64,000 bases of DNA from Streptomyces noursei ATCC 11455 (GTDB lineage: Bacteria > Actinomycetota > Actinomycetes > Streptomycetales > Streptomycetaceae), in contig NZ_CP011533.1 in the NCBI RefSeq assembly GCF_001704275.1, forward strand, positions 868,001 to 932,000, written 5' to 3'. A program made the position numbers and the translations under genes. Shown one piece after another: positions 1 to 32,510 of the stretch. The notes beneath the pieces were generated by a model, which ran no database searches, was not told the DNA's origin, and saw only the letters and a list, made by a program, of their open reading frames with translations. Every line of letters begins with the position of its first letter. Within the stretch, counting starts at the first letter, position 1.

Positions 1-24056
<24,056 letters not shown>

Positions 24057-24237
24057 CTCAACTCAACCCATCTCGACAGCCGACGGCCGCACGTGAATGG
24101 CGTCCGACTTCTCCACGCCGTTTCGGCGGTACGTTCGGATTCGCCACCTGGATTCGCCACTCACCGGGGGAATCCATGTGGCGAGTGTCGTCGGAATTCC
24201 GGCAGGAATTCACTAGTTTTCGAAAGCTTGAGAACTG
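24057..24237. promoter_or_regulatory. Intergenic region between mycosamine dehydratase and PKS, with a candidate PAS-LuxR operator
   Basis: 180 bases lie between two genes on the same strand, long for pure read-through. At 24201-24216 the sequence GGCAGGAATTCACTAG matches 12 of 16 positions of the PimM-type consensus as I recall it (CTVGGGAWWTCCCBAG), and shares GGAATTCAC with the better site at 25413-25428. It lies about 145 bases upstream of the PKS start codon, compatible with a separate PKS promoter. No clear -35/-10 pair was recognised. Confidence 0.45.
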
Positions 24238-25272
24238 CTACCAGTTGGCGGCGAGCAGCACGTCGCCGTATTGGTTTTCGCGGGAAACCTGCGCCAGGTC
24301 GGAATCGACCATCATGCGCATGAGGGTGGGGAAGTCGACGTCCGGCTTCCAGCCGAGGCGGTCCTGGGCCTTGGCGCTGTCGGCGCACAGCACCTCGACC
24401 TCGGCGGGCCGCACCAGGTCGGGGTCGATGACGACGTAGTCCTCCCAGTTCAGGCCGACGTGTTCGAACGCGATCCGGACCGCGTCGCGCACCGAGTGCA
24501 TCTGCCCGGTGCCGATGACGTAGTCGTCGCCGGCGTCCTGCTGGAGCATCAGGTGCATGGCGCGGACGTAGTCGCCGGCATAGCCCCAGTCGCGCACCGC
24601 GTCGAGGTTGCCGAGTGCCAGCTTGTCCTGGAGGCCTTGCTTGATGCGGGCGACCGCCAGGCTGATCTTGCGGGTGACGAATTCCTGGCCGCGGCGCGGG
24701 GATTCGTGGTTGAAGAGCATGCCGGAGACCGCGTACATGCCGAAGGACTCGCGGTAGTTGCGGGTGATGTAGTGCCCGTACGCCTTTGCCGCGCCGTAGG
24801 GGCTGCGCGGGTGGAAGAGGGTGGTCTCGCGCTGCGGCGTCTCGGCGGCCTTGCCGAACATCTCCGAGCTGGACGCCTGGTAGAAGCGGATCTGGCCGCG
24901 CGGGCTGACCGTGCGGGAGGTGGACAGTCCGCTGACCATGCGGATGGCTTCCAGCATGCGCAGCACGCCCATGCCGTTGACCTCGGTGACCAGCTCGGCC
25001 TGCTGCCAGGACATCGGCACGAACGAGATGGCGCCGAGGTTGTAGACCTCGTCGGGCTGCACGGTGTCGACGGCGGAGACCAGGCTGCCCTGGTCCATCA
25101 GGTCCCCGTCGATGAAGTCGAGTTCGGAGGCGAGGCGGCTGACCCGGGACTTGCGGGGATTGGCCTGGCCGCGGATCAGACCCCACACCTGGTAGCCCTG
25201 GGACAGCAGGTGCTCCGCGAGATAGGAGCCGTCCTGGCCGGTGATTCCGGTGATCAGCGCTCGTTTGGACAT
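24238..25272 (-). CDS. nysDIII: GDP-mannose 4,6-dehydratase (mycosamine biosynthesis)
   Basis: 344-residue extended short-chain dehydrogenase that converts GDP-mannose to GDP-4-keto-6-deoxymannose, first step of GDP-mycosamine formation. N-terminal NADP site GITGQDGSYLAE, then SSSEMFG with the catalytic Ser/Glu region, and YGAAKAYGHY carrying the Tyr-x3-Lys pair; the length is right for the family. Start ATG at 25270-25272 gives MSKRALITGITGQDG. It lies directly upstream of the PKS on the same strand, which is the nysDIII-nysI (amphDIII-amphI) order. The other mycosamine genes (aminotransferase, glycosyltransferase) are not in the window. Very high confidence for the enzyme, high for the pathway. 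Confidence 0.96.
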   Translation of the reverse strand: MSKRALITGITGQDGSYLAEHLLSQGYQVWGLIRGQANPRKSRVSRLASELDFIDGDLMDQGSLVSAVDTVQPDEVYNLGAISFVPMSWQQAELVTEVNGMGVLRMLEAIRMVSGLSTSRTVSPRGQIRFYQASSSEMFGKAAETPQRETTLFHPRSPYGAAKAYGHYITRNYRESFGMYAVSGMLFNHESPRRGQEFVTRKISLAVARIKQGLQDKLALGNLDAVRDWGYAGDYVRAMHLMLQQDAGDDYVIGTGQMHSVRDAVRIAFEHVGLNWEDYVVIDPDLVRPAEVEVLCADSAKAQDRLGWKPDVDFPTLMRMMVDSDLAQVSRENQYGDVLLAANW

Positions 25273-25569
25273 GGCAAACCCTTCTCGAACACGAAAGAGA
25301 CCGTCCAAACGCTTGAGCTCGGCCACGACCTGGCGTCGAATACGCAGTCCGGACGATAGACACCCGCACGCTCGCAAGCCGCGGAAGATGCTGTCAACGC
25401 ATCCCGGGCTTTCTAGGGAATTCACGAGTACCGGGCCGTCAAAAGTCCGTTGCCACCCCCAACACTAGTGAAATTTCGGAGCGGACTGCGGTGCAATGAC
25501 CGGGTCGGCGGGCCGGCCGACTCCGTCCACCGCGCGGCCGCACGCCGCCGTCAACCGGGGTGTTCCTCC
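25273..25569. promoter_or_regulatory. Divergent promoter region of the polyene cluster with two candidate PAS-LuxR operators
   Basis: About 300 non-coding bases between the leftward dehydratase/PKS unit and the rightward exporter/PPTase unit. CTAGGGAATTCACGAG at 25413-25428 fits 15 of 16 positions of the PimM/NysRIV/AmphRIV consensus as I remember it. A second weaker site in inverse orientation is at 25465-25480 (minus strand TCCGAAATTTCACTAG). A TTGACA on the minus strand at 25392-25397 lies just downstream of the first site and could be the -35 of the dehydratase promoter; I see no convincing -10. Confidence 0.6.
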
Positions 25570-27324
25570 GTGCTGTTGAGACTTCTGCGGGCACAGCTGC
25601 GCCCCTACGCCTGGGCCACCGCCGCTCTCGTCGCCCTTCAACTCGTCCAGATCCTGGGCACTTTGCTGCTGCCGACGCTGGGCGCCGCACTTATCGACCA
25701 GGGGGTGGTGCGCGGCGACGGCGGGCGCATCACCGAGCTGGGTGTGGTGATGGGCGTGGTGGCGCTGGTGCAGATCGCCGCCGCGCTCGGTGCGGCCGCG
25801 CTGGCCGCCCGGACCGCGACGGCGATGGGCCGCGATCTGCGGTCCGCGCTCTTCCGCCGCATCCTGGACTTCTCCGCCCGCGAGATCGGCCGGTTCGGCA
25901 CCCCCTCCCTGCTGACCCGGTCGGTGAACGACGTGCAGCAGGTGCAGAACCTCGCCCAGACCGGCTTCGGCATCGTCGTCTGCGCGCCGCTGATGTGCCT
26001 GGGCAGCGTGCTGCTGGCGCTGCGCCAGGACGTTCCGCTGGCACTGCTGCTGGTGGCGCTGGTGCTGGTGGTGGCGGTCTGCTTCGGCCTGCTGCTGGCC
26101 CGGATGGGCACCCTGTACGCGCGGATGCAGCTGACCCTGGACCGGCTGGGGCGGCTGCTGCGCGAGGCGATCACCGGGGTGCGGGTGGTCCGGTCCTTCG
26201 TCCGCGACGACCACGAGCGCGCGCGGTTCGCGCAGACCAACGACGCGTTCCTCGTGGTGTCGCGGCGGGTGGGTCGGCTGATCGCGACGATGCTGCCGGT
26301 CGTGCTGCTGCTGATGAACGGTTTCACCGTAGCCCTGCTGTGGACCGGCTCCCACCGGATCGACGCGGGCCGGATGCCGATCGGCTCGCTCAGCGCCCTC
26401 CTGAGCTATCTCTCGCTGATCCTGATGTCCGTCGTGATGCTCGCCTTCGTGTTCCTGTCGGTGCCGCGGGCCCGGGTCTGTGCCGGCCGGATCGCGGAGG
26501 TCCTGGACACCGGGTCGAGCGTGGCGCCGCCGGCCGCGCCGCAGCCGGTGCGCGGGCCCGCCGGCCGGATCGAACTGTGCGCGGCCGGGTACCGCTACCC
26601 GGGCGCCGAGGAGCCCGTGCTGCGGGACGTCGACCTGACCGTCGAGCCGGGCGAGCGGATCGCCGTGCTCGGCAGCACCGGCAGCGGCAAGACGACCCTG
26701 TTGAACTTGGTGCTGCGGCTGGCCGACGCCACCGAGGGCGCGGTGCGGGTCGGCGGCACCGACGTCCGCGAGCTGACCGCGGCCACGCTCGCCGCCGCCG
26801 TCGGGTTCGTGCCGCAGCGGCCGTACCTGTTCTCCGGCACCGTGGCGAGCAATCTGCGCTTCGGGCGGCCGGACGCCACCGACGAGGAGCTGTGGGAGGC
26901 GCTGCGGGTCGCCCAGGCGGCCGACTTCGTGGCGCGGATGCCGGACGGCCTCGACGCGGAGATCACCCAGGGCGGCGGCAATGTCTCCGGCGGCCAGCGC
27001 CAACGCCTGTCCCTCGCCCGGGCGTTGCTGCGCCGGCCGGAGATCTATCTCTTCGACGACTGTTTCTCGGCGCTCGACCAGGCCACCGATGCGGCGCTGC
27101 GGACCGCGCTGGTGCCGTACACCGCGGGCGCCACGGTGATCACCGTGGCGCAGCGGATCTCCGCCGGCCGCGACGCGGACCGGATCGTGGTGCTGGACCG
27201 CGGGCGCGTGGTCGCCCAGGGCACCCACGACGTGCTGCTGCGCACCAGCCCGACCTACCGCGAGATCGCGCTCTCGCAGCTGACCGAGGAGGAAGCCGCC
27301 CATGGCCTCGCCGGACGACCTTGA
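25570..27324 (+). CDS. nysH: ABC exporter half-transporter with degenerate ATP site (NysH/AmphH-like)
   Basis: 584-residue half transporter: six membrane segments in residues about 10-320, then one ATPase domain. I chose GTG 25570 (VLLRLLRAQLRPYAW) because the upstream part of the open frame is not hydrophobic and looks non-coding; the ribosome site is weak. The ATPase has Walker A GSTGSGKT, Q-loop VPQRPYLF, an intact signature VSGGQRQR, Walker B LFDD with Asp instead of catalytic Glu, and Gln in place of the switch His (VAQRIS). Such changes mark the degenerate member of a heterodimeric exporter. It overlaps the next gene by 23 bases, so the two are coupled. By position it is NysH/AmphH, thought to export the polyene. 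Confidence 0.92.
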   Translation: MLLRLLRAQLRPYAWATAALVALQLVQILGTLLLPTLGAALIDQGVVRGDGGRITELGVVMGVVALVQIAAALGAAALAARTATAMGRDLRSALFRRILDFSAREIGRFGTPSLLTRSVNDVQQVQNLAQTGFGIVVCAPLMCLGSVLLALRQDVPLALLLVALVLVVAVCFGLLLARMGTLYARMQLTLDRLGRLLREAITGVRVVRSFVRDDHERARFAQTNDAFLVVSRRVGRLIATMLPVVLLLMNGFTVALLWTGSHRIDAGRMPIGSLSALLSYLSLILMSVVMLAFVFLSVPRARVCAGRIAEVLDTGSSVAPPAAPQPVRGPAGRIELCAAGYRYPGAEEPVLRDVDLTVEPGERIAVLGSTGSGKTTLLNLVLRLADATEGAVRVGGTDVRELTAATLAAAVGFVPQRPYLFSGTVASNLRFGRPDATDEELWEALRVAQAADFVARMPDGLDAEITQGGGNVSGGQRQRLSLARALLRRPEIYLFDDCFSALDQATDAALRTALVPYTAGATVITVAQRISAGRDADRIVVLDRGRVVAQGTHDVLLRTSPTYREIALSQLTEEEAAHGLAGRP

Positions 27325-29119
27325 GGAGGAGCGGACCGCGCCCCGGCCGGCACGTCGGCTCGTCGGCCTGCTGCGTCCGCACCGCCGCTCCGTGGCACTC
27401 GCCGTGTCGATGGGCGTCGGCGGGATCGTGCTCAACGCGTTCGGCCCGCTGCTGCTCGGCCGGGTCACCGATCTGATCGCCGACGGCGTGCTCGGCGGCG
27501 TCCCGGGCCCGGCGCCCGGGATCGACTTCGCCGCGATCGGCCGGCTGCTGCTGGTCCTGCTGGCGCTCTACGTCGTGGCGTCGCTGTTCATGCTGGCGCA
27601 GGGCCGGCTGGTGGCGTCCGCGGTGTGGCGCACCATCCACGAACTGCGCCGCGACGCCCGGGAGAAGCTGACCCGGCTGCCGCTGCGCCACTTCGACCGG
27701 CAGCCGGCCGGTGAGCTGCTCAGCCGCACCACCAACGACATCGACAACCTCCAACAGACCCTCCAGCAGACCCTCGCCGAGCTGATCACCTCGATCTTCT
27801 CGCTGTTGACGATGCTGGTGCTGATGCTGGTGATCTCGCCGTCGCTGGCCGTGGTGATGCTGCTCAGCGTGCCGGTCTCGGCGTTGATCGCGGCCCGGAT
27901 CAGCAAGCGCGCGCAGCCCCACTACGCCGCGCAGTGGTCCGCGAACGGCACCCTCAACGCCCATGTGGAGGAGGTGTGCACCGGTCATGCGCTGATCAAG
28001 GGCTTCGACCGGCGCGCGGCGGCCGAGGAGCGCTTCGACGCCTGCAACGACGCGGTCTACCGGGCTGCGGCCAAGGCGCAGTTCGCCTCCGGTGCCATGG
28101 AACCGGTCATGATGTTCGTCGCCAACCTCGGCTATGTGCTGGTGGCCGTCATCGGCGCCTGGAAGGTCATAAACGGCACCCTGACCCTCGGTGACGTGCA
28201 GGCGTTCATCCTCTACGCCCGCCAGTTCAGCCAGCCGATCGTGGAGATCGCCTCGGTGGCGGGCCGGCTCCAGTCCGGCATCGCCTCCGCCCAGCGCGTC
28301 TTCACCCTGCTCGACGCCCCCGAGCAGGCCCCGGACCCGCTCCGGCCCGGCACGCCCGCCCGCGCCGAGGGCCGCGTCGAGTTCACCGACGTGTCCTTCC
28401 GCTACTCCCCCGACACGCCCCTCATCGAGAACCTCTCGCTGACCGTGGAACCGGGCAGCACCGTGGCGATCGTCGGCCCCACCGGCGCCGGCAAAACCAC
28501 CCTCGGCAACCTCCTGATGCGCTTCTACGAACCGGACTCCGGCCGCATCCTCCTGGACGGCACCGACACCGCGACGATGACCCGCGACGACCTGCGGTCC
28601 CGCTTCGGGCTGGTGCTCCAGGACACCTGGCTGTTCGGCGGCACCATCGCGGAGAACATCGCGTACGGCGCACCCGGTGCCTGCCGTGCGGACATCGAGG
28701 AGGCGGCCCGCGCGACCTGTGCCGACCGCTTCATCCGCACCCTGCCGCAGGGCTACGACACCGTGCTGGACGACGAGTCGGGCACCGTCAGCGCCGGCGA
28801 GAAGCAGCTGCTGACCGTGGCCCGGGCCTTCCTCGCCAGACCGGCCGTCCTCGTGCTGGACGAGGCCACCAGCTCCGTGGACACCCGGACCGAGGTCCTG
28901 ATCCAACGCGCCATGAACTCCCTGCGGGCGGGCCGGACCAGCTTCGTGATCGCGCACCGCCTGTCCACGATCCGCGACGCGGACCTGATCGTCGTGATGG
29001 ACGCCGGCCGCATCGTCGAGCAGGGCACCCACGATCAACTCCTGTGCGCGCAGGGCCTGTACGCCCGGCTGCACGCAGCCCGCACCCACACTCCCACCGC
29101 GGGCGCCGCGGCCGGCTGA
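27302..29119 (+). CDS. nysG: ABC exporter half-transporter with catalytic ATP site (NysG/AmphG-like)
   Basis: 605-residue half transporter, six membrane segments then ATPase. Walker A GPTGAGKTT, Q-loop VLQDTWLF, Walker B VLVLDEATS with catalytic Glu and switch His in IAHRLS are all intact, but the signature is changed to VSAGEKQ. It therefore complements its neighbour: one good composite site (its Walker A/B plus the neighbour's VSGGQ) and one poor site. Start ATG 27302 is preceded by a strong GAGGAGG-type ribosome site lying inside the end of the previous gene. Inferred to form the polyene efflux heterodimer. Confidence 0.93.
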   Translation: MASPDDLEEERTAPRPARRLVGLLRPHRRSVALAVSMGVGGIVLNAFGPLLLGRVTDLIADGVLGGVPGPAPGIDFAAIGRLLLVLLALYVVASLFMLAQGRLVASAVWRTIHELRRDAREKLTRLPLRHFDRQPAGELLSRTTNDIDNLQQTLQQTLAELITSIFSLLTMLVLMLVISPSLAVVMLLSVPVSALIAARISKRAQPHYAAQWSANGTLNAHVEEVCTGHALIKGFDRRAAAEERFDACNDAVYRAAAKAQFASGAMEPVMMFVANLGYVLVAVIGAWKVINGTLTLGDVQAFILYARQFSQPIVEIASVAGRLQSGIASAQRVFTLLDAPEQAPDPLRPGTPARAEGRVEFTDVSFRYSPDTPLIENLSLTVEPGSTVAIVGPTGAGKTTLGNLLMRFYEPDSGRILLDGTDTATMTRDDLRSRFGLVLQDTWLFGGTIAENIAYGAPGACRADIEEAARATCADRFIRTLPQGYDTVLDDESGTVSAGEKQLLTVARAFLARPAVLVLDEATSSVDTRTEVLIQRAMNSLRAGRTSFVIAHRLSTIRDADLIVVMDAGRIVEQGTHDQLLCAQGLYARLHAARTHTPTAGAAAG

Positions 29120-29202
29120 CCCGGCCGCCCACGGCGCCCCGTCAAGGACGGAACCGTGCCCCGAAGCAACCCCCTGTTCTTACCGTTCGCCGGAGGTATG
29201 CG

Positions 29203-29940
29203 GTGATCGAACTGATCCTGCCCGCCACGGTCGCCACCGAGGCGGCGTACGACGACCGGCCGCGCCCCGGCGACCGGCTGCTCTCCTCGGAACGCGAGGT
29301 CATCGCCCGGGCCGTGGAGTCCCGGCAGCGCGAGTTCACCACCGTCCGCCATCTCGCCCGCCGGGCCCTGCGCCGGCTCGGCCACCCGGACCGGGCCATA
29401 CTGCCCAATCGGCGCGGCGCCCCGCAGTGGCCGCCGGGCATCGTCGGCAGCATGACGCACTGCGCCGGCTACCGCGCCGCCGCCGTCTCCCCCGCGGAGC
29501 TGTCGGCCGCGGTGAGCATCGACGCCGAACCGAACGGTCCGCTGCCGGCCGGCGTCCTGAACGCCATCGCCCTGCCCTCGGAACGGCCGCACCTCGTGGC
29601 CCTGGCGGCCCATCGTCCGGACGTCCACTGGGACCGGCTGCTCTTCAGCGCCAAGGAGAGCGTCTTCAAGGCGTGGTATCCCCTGACCCAGCGCGAACTG
29701 GACTTCTCCGAGGCCGAGATCGTCATCGACCCGACACAGGGCGCCTTCACCGCCCGACTCCTGGTCCCGGGCCCCCTGCTGGGCGGTCGCCGGGTCACGG
29801 TCTTCCCCGGCCGCTGGCACAGCACCCCCGCCCTGCTGACCACGGCGGTCCACCTGCCGGCCCCCACCCCCCGGCGCGACCGGGAACACCGCACGCACCT
29901 CACGGTCAACTCGCCGCTCCCGCGCCCCACCTTCGGATGA
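29203..29940 (+). CDS. nysF: 4'-phosphopantetheinyl transferase, EntD/Sfp type (NysF-like)
   Basis: 245-residue PPTase that transfers the phosphopantetheine arm of CoA to ACP domains. GTG start at 29203 has GGAGG at 29192-29196, correctly spaced. Motifs: GSMTHCAGYRAA, SIDAEPN with the metal-binding Asp, and FSAKESVFKAWYP with the Lys/Glu core of the family. It follows the exporter genes by 83 bases on the same strand. In the nystatin cluster the PPTase gene is at this same edge, so it probably marks the right border of the polyene cluster. Confidence 0.93.
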   Translation: MIELILPATVATEAAYDDRPRPGDRLLSSEREVIARAVESRQREFTTVRHLARRALRRLGHPDRAILPNRRGAPQWPPGIVGSMTHCAGYRAAAVSPAELSAAVSIDAEPNGPLPAGVLNAIALPSERPHLVALAAHRPDVHWDRLLFSAKESVFKAWYPLTQRELDFSEAEIVIDPTQGAFTARLLVPGPLLGGRRVTVFPGRWHSTPALLTTAVHLPAPTPRRDREHRTHLTVNSPLPRPTFG

Positions 29941-29991
29941 AACCTGCCGGCTACTCCTTACGCCACGGGGCGAAATAGGTCATACAGAACT

Positions 29992-30258
29992 GTGCATATC
30001 CACGAGGAACATGTCAGCGAACCCGGCATGGTCGTCATCGACGTCACCGCCGCCGACGAAGCCACCGCCACCCTTGCCGCGGCCGAGCTGGGCCGTCTGT
30101 GGCGTTCCAGCGGCCCCTCCGCGCCCTGGCAGACGCCGGGGCAGCCCGGCGTCTCCGTCCGCGCCTATCTCGACCTGCGCCACCGCCCCTTGGCGTCGAC
30201 CGAAGAGGTGCATCCGCTGCCCAGGTCGCGGCGCAAGGACCGGGCTCACGGCAAGTAG
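29992..30258 (+). CDS. Small DUF6207-like protein
   Basis: 88-residue soluble protein beginning MHIHEEHVSEPGMVVIDV and containing AADEATA and YLDLRHRP. The pattern recalls a family of small Streptomyces proteins named DUF6207 (recognised from memory). Its function is unknown. It is the first gene past the PPTase, and its last bases overlap the end of the convergent small gene at 30246-30473. A GTG or ATG start slightly elsewhere is possible. Confidence 0.65.
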   Translation: MHIHEEHVSEPGMVVIDVTAADEATATLAAAELGRLWRSSGPSAPWQTPGQPGVSVRAYLDLRHRPLASTEEVHPLPRSRRKDRAHGK

Positions 30259-30473
30259 GCCGTCGCCACCACCACGGTCAGCACGAGCAGCACCGACACC
30301 ACCGCGATCGCGACGGCGACCACGCCCCGATTCACGCACGGCACCGTCGGCACCTCCCGCGGCACACACCACGAGCAGCAGCGATCCGCTCTGACCCGCT
30401 GCTGATCCACCCAGTACGCGCCGCGCAACCGCGGCGTGCCGGCACTCTCCGGCTCGAAGACGGAAGACCCCAT
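30246..30473 (-). CDS. Small cysteine-rich protein with C-terminal membrane helix
   Basis: 75-residue open frame starting at ATG 30471-30473. A hydrophilic part contains CCSWC and one more Cys; then comes a single hydrophobic segment of about 23 residues (VVAVAIAVVSVLLVLTVVV) close to the C-terminus. I do not recognise a family. The clean tail-anchored layout argues for a real gene, but the overlap with the convergent neighbour (13 bases) and short length leave doubt. Confidence 0.45.
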   Translation of the reverse strand: MGSSVFEPESAGTPRLRGAYWVDQQRVRADRCCSWCVPREVPTVPCVNRGVVAVAIAVVSVLLVLTVVVATAYLP

Positions 30474-30667
30474 ATCCGGCCAACGAGGACATCCGACCGC
30501 GGACTCGGCAACGCCCCGCATCGCAACCGGATCGTCACCCACGAGCCGTCCGCACCCGCTCACCCCTGTGCCCTCGTACTCCCCGCTCCGCGTCTCCCCG
30601 GAGTGCTCTCCTCGCCGCGACGGGGTCGGGACCCCGCACGCCAGGGGCGCGTCGGGGCCCGTTGCGG
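30474..30667. other. Intergenic stretch without recognised feature
   Basis: About 190 bases between the small membrane protein start and the end of the dienelactone hydrolase gene. I see no RNA gene, terminator or convincing promoter element in it. Confidence 0.5.
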
Positions 30668-31534
30668 TCACTCCCCGGTCTGTGTGGACGGCACCGTCTC
30701 GTCCGCGTCGTGCGACTCCCCCAGCAGGCGCGTGCGGAAGAGGTCCAGCACGTCGTCCAGGGCCTCGCGGGTCGGCTGGCCGGGTTCGTCGACGAGGTGT
30801 TCGGTCAGTACGGAGTGCGGCGTCAACGCGGACTGCGGGTTGGCGGCGGAATCGGGCAGTTCCACGGCGGTGAACGCGTCGCCCAGTTCGCGGCGCAGGA
30901 ACGCGAACCGGTCGCTCGGCACCAGGCGGTCGCCCTGGAATCGCAGGCCCATCACCGAAAGGCCCTCGCGCTCGCAGCGGCCCCGGACGGTGGCGAGGTC
31001 CTCGGGCGAGATGTCGATGCCCCCGGCCCGGCTCCTGGTCAGGGCCAGGGGCAGCGAGGGCTGGGACAGCACGGGGGCGATCAGCCGGTCGTCGACGGCC
31101 ATGGCCAGGGCGAAGCCGCCGGTCAGGCACATGCCGACGGCCCCGACGCCGGGCCCGCCACAACGCTCGTGCTCCTGCGCGGCCAGGGCCCGCAGCCAGG
31201 TCACCACCGCAGAGGACTTCCCGGTGGCGAGCAGCGTGAACTCCCGGCTCACACAGACCTTCCGGGCCGTCGAGACGGTGTACAGCGTGGACTTCAGCCA
31301 CCCGACGTGGTGGGGGTCGGCATCGCGACCGGGGGTGCCGAACAGTACCGGGAGCACGGCGGTGCAGCCGATGGCGGCGACGCGCTCCGCGAACTCCAGC
31401 ACCTTCGGCGTGATGCCGGGAACCTCCGCCAGCACCACCACCGCGGGCCCGGTGCCACGTCGGAGGATCCGGCGCGTGACGCCGTCGTGGGTGAAGTGGT
31501 CGCGGTCGAACCCGGTCAGGTCATGGTCTGCCAT
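30668..31534 (-). CDS. Dienelactone hydrolase family protein
   Basis: 288-residue alpha/beta hydrolase of the dienelactone hydrolase type. The nucleophile region reads GMCLTGGFAL, with Cys in the G-x-C-x-G-G pattern of this family; the early part contains AVVVLAEVPGI. The substrate is unknown. ATG 31532-31534 is preceded by a GGTGG ribosome site. It lies 109 bases after lspA on the same strand and could be read with it, though no functional link is obvious. Confidence 0.88.
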   Translation of the reverse strand: MADHDLTGFDRDHFTHDGVTRRILRRGTGPAVVVLAEVPGITPKVLEFAERVAAIGCTAVLPVLFGTPGRDADPHHVGWLKSTLYTVSTARKVCVSREFTLLATGKSSAVVTWLRALAAQEHERCGGPGVGAVGMCLTGGFALAMAVDDRLIAPVLSQPSLPLALTRSRAGGIDISPEDLATVRGRCEREGLSVMGLRFQGDRLVPSDRFAFLRRELGDAFTAVELPDSAANPQSALTPHSVLTEHLVDEPGQPTREALDDVLDLFRTRLLGESHDADETVPSTQTGE

Positions 31535-31643
31535 CGAATACCACCGTTGCGATTGATGTCCGGTCGGGGACCGGTCGGGTCGGATGTGCCTGCCGGGCCA
31601 GGACGCCTCGCCTCGCCCTCATCCGGTGCGCTGCCACGCGACA

Positions 31644-32258
31644 TTACCCGCCGGTCACCCGTGCCCCGGCCGTCGCGTCGTCCGCCTTGCCACCGGGGTC
31701 GCCCAATTCCCAGCCCCGGAAGGAACAGAACACGATGAGGACGCCGCCGCAGACGATCGCCCAGTCGGCGAGGTTCATCACGCTGAAGCCGCGGACGGCG
31801 ATGAAGTCGACGACCGCGCCCTGCAGGCCCCCGGGGGACCGGAAGAGGCGGTCCGTCAGATTCCCGAGCGCACCACCGAGCAGGAGGCCCAGCGCGATCG
31901 CCCACGGGACGCTGTAGAGCTTGCGTGCCAGGCGGACGATCGCCACGACGACGGCCACCGCGATCACGGTGAACAGGATGGTCATCGCGCCGCCCATGCC
32001 GAACGCCGCGCCGGAGTTGCGCGTCACCCGCAGCTCCAGCCAGGCGCCGAGCACCGGGACGGGATCGCGGTACTCCAACTTCTCCACCACTGCCAGCTTG
32101 CTGCACAGGTCGATCAGGTAGGCGCAGCCCGCCACCGCCAACAGCAGGAGGACACGCCGTCTGCCGCGCACCGGCTCTGCCTTCTCTCCTCCGCCTCCGG
32201 AATCTCCCGGGTCCGCGGCTTCCGCATCTGTCGTGCGCCTCGAATGCGTCAAGTTCAC
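31644..32258 (-). CDS. lspA: Lipoprotein signal peptidase (signal peptidase II)
   Basis: 204-residue inner-membrane aspartyl peptidase that cleaves the signal peptide of prolipoproteins after lipid attachment. Family marks are present: [20 protein letters not shown] with the first catalytic Asp, and [10 protein letters not shown] with the second. Four hydrophobic segments are visible. The N-terminal 35 residues are hydrophilic and typical of actinomycete versions. GTG start at 32258 has GAGGTGA just upstream. This may be a second lspA, since it sits away from the usual ileS neighbourhood; that is inference. Confidence 0.95.
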   Translation of the reverse strand: MNLTHSRRTTDAEAADPGDSGGGGEKAEPVRGRRRVLLLLAVAGCAYLIDLCSKLAVVEKLEYRDPVPVLGAWLELRVTRNSGAAFGMGGAMTILFTVIAVAVVVAIVRLARKLYSVPWAIALGLLLGGALGNLTDRLFRSPGGLQGAVVDFIAVRGFSVMNLADWAIVCGGVLIVFCSFRGWELGDPGGKADDATAGARVTGG

Positions 32259-32510
32259 TCACCTCGAAGTCGGTTGGGCAGCCCACCTTAATCAGGGTGA
32301 ACTCGGCGGGGCGTCAGGGCGTAGCCATGGGCGACGAATGGTGGCTGACCAGGCGGTTCACCACGCTGCGGGGACGCCTTGGCCGCCACGCACCGGTTCA
32401 GGGAATTCTCTGCATATACAGGTAAACGGTGCTTCACGTAAGGTCCCGGACGGACCCCAAGAACTGGGACGCACAGGTCCGGGGTACCGGGGAAGCGAGG
32501 GAAGTCGTTG

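Noticed and set aside
25450..25569. Longer N-terminus of the first ABC half-transporter from 25450
   Set aside because: It would overlap the candidate operator at 25465-25480 and adds an Arg-rich stretch without membrane character; GTG 25570 places the first helix normally.
31584..32291. Plus-strand frame opposite lspA
   Set aside because: Antisense to a clear signal peptidase II gene and without domain or ribosome site.
32259..32510. Lanthipeptide precursor gene upstream of the LanB-type gene
   Set aside because: No short frame here ends in a Ser/Thr/Cys-rich core, and none has a leader-like start with a ribosome site.
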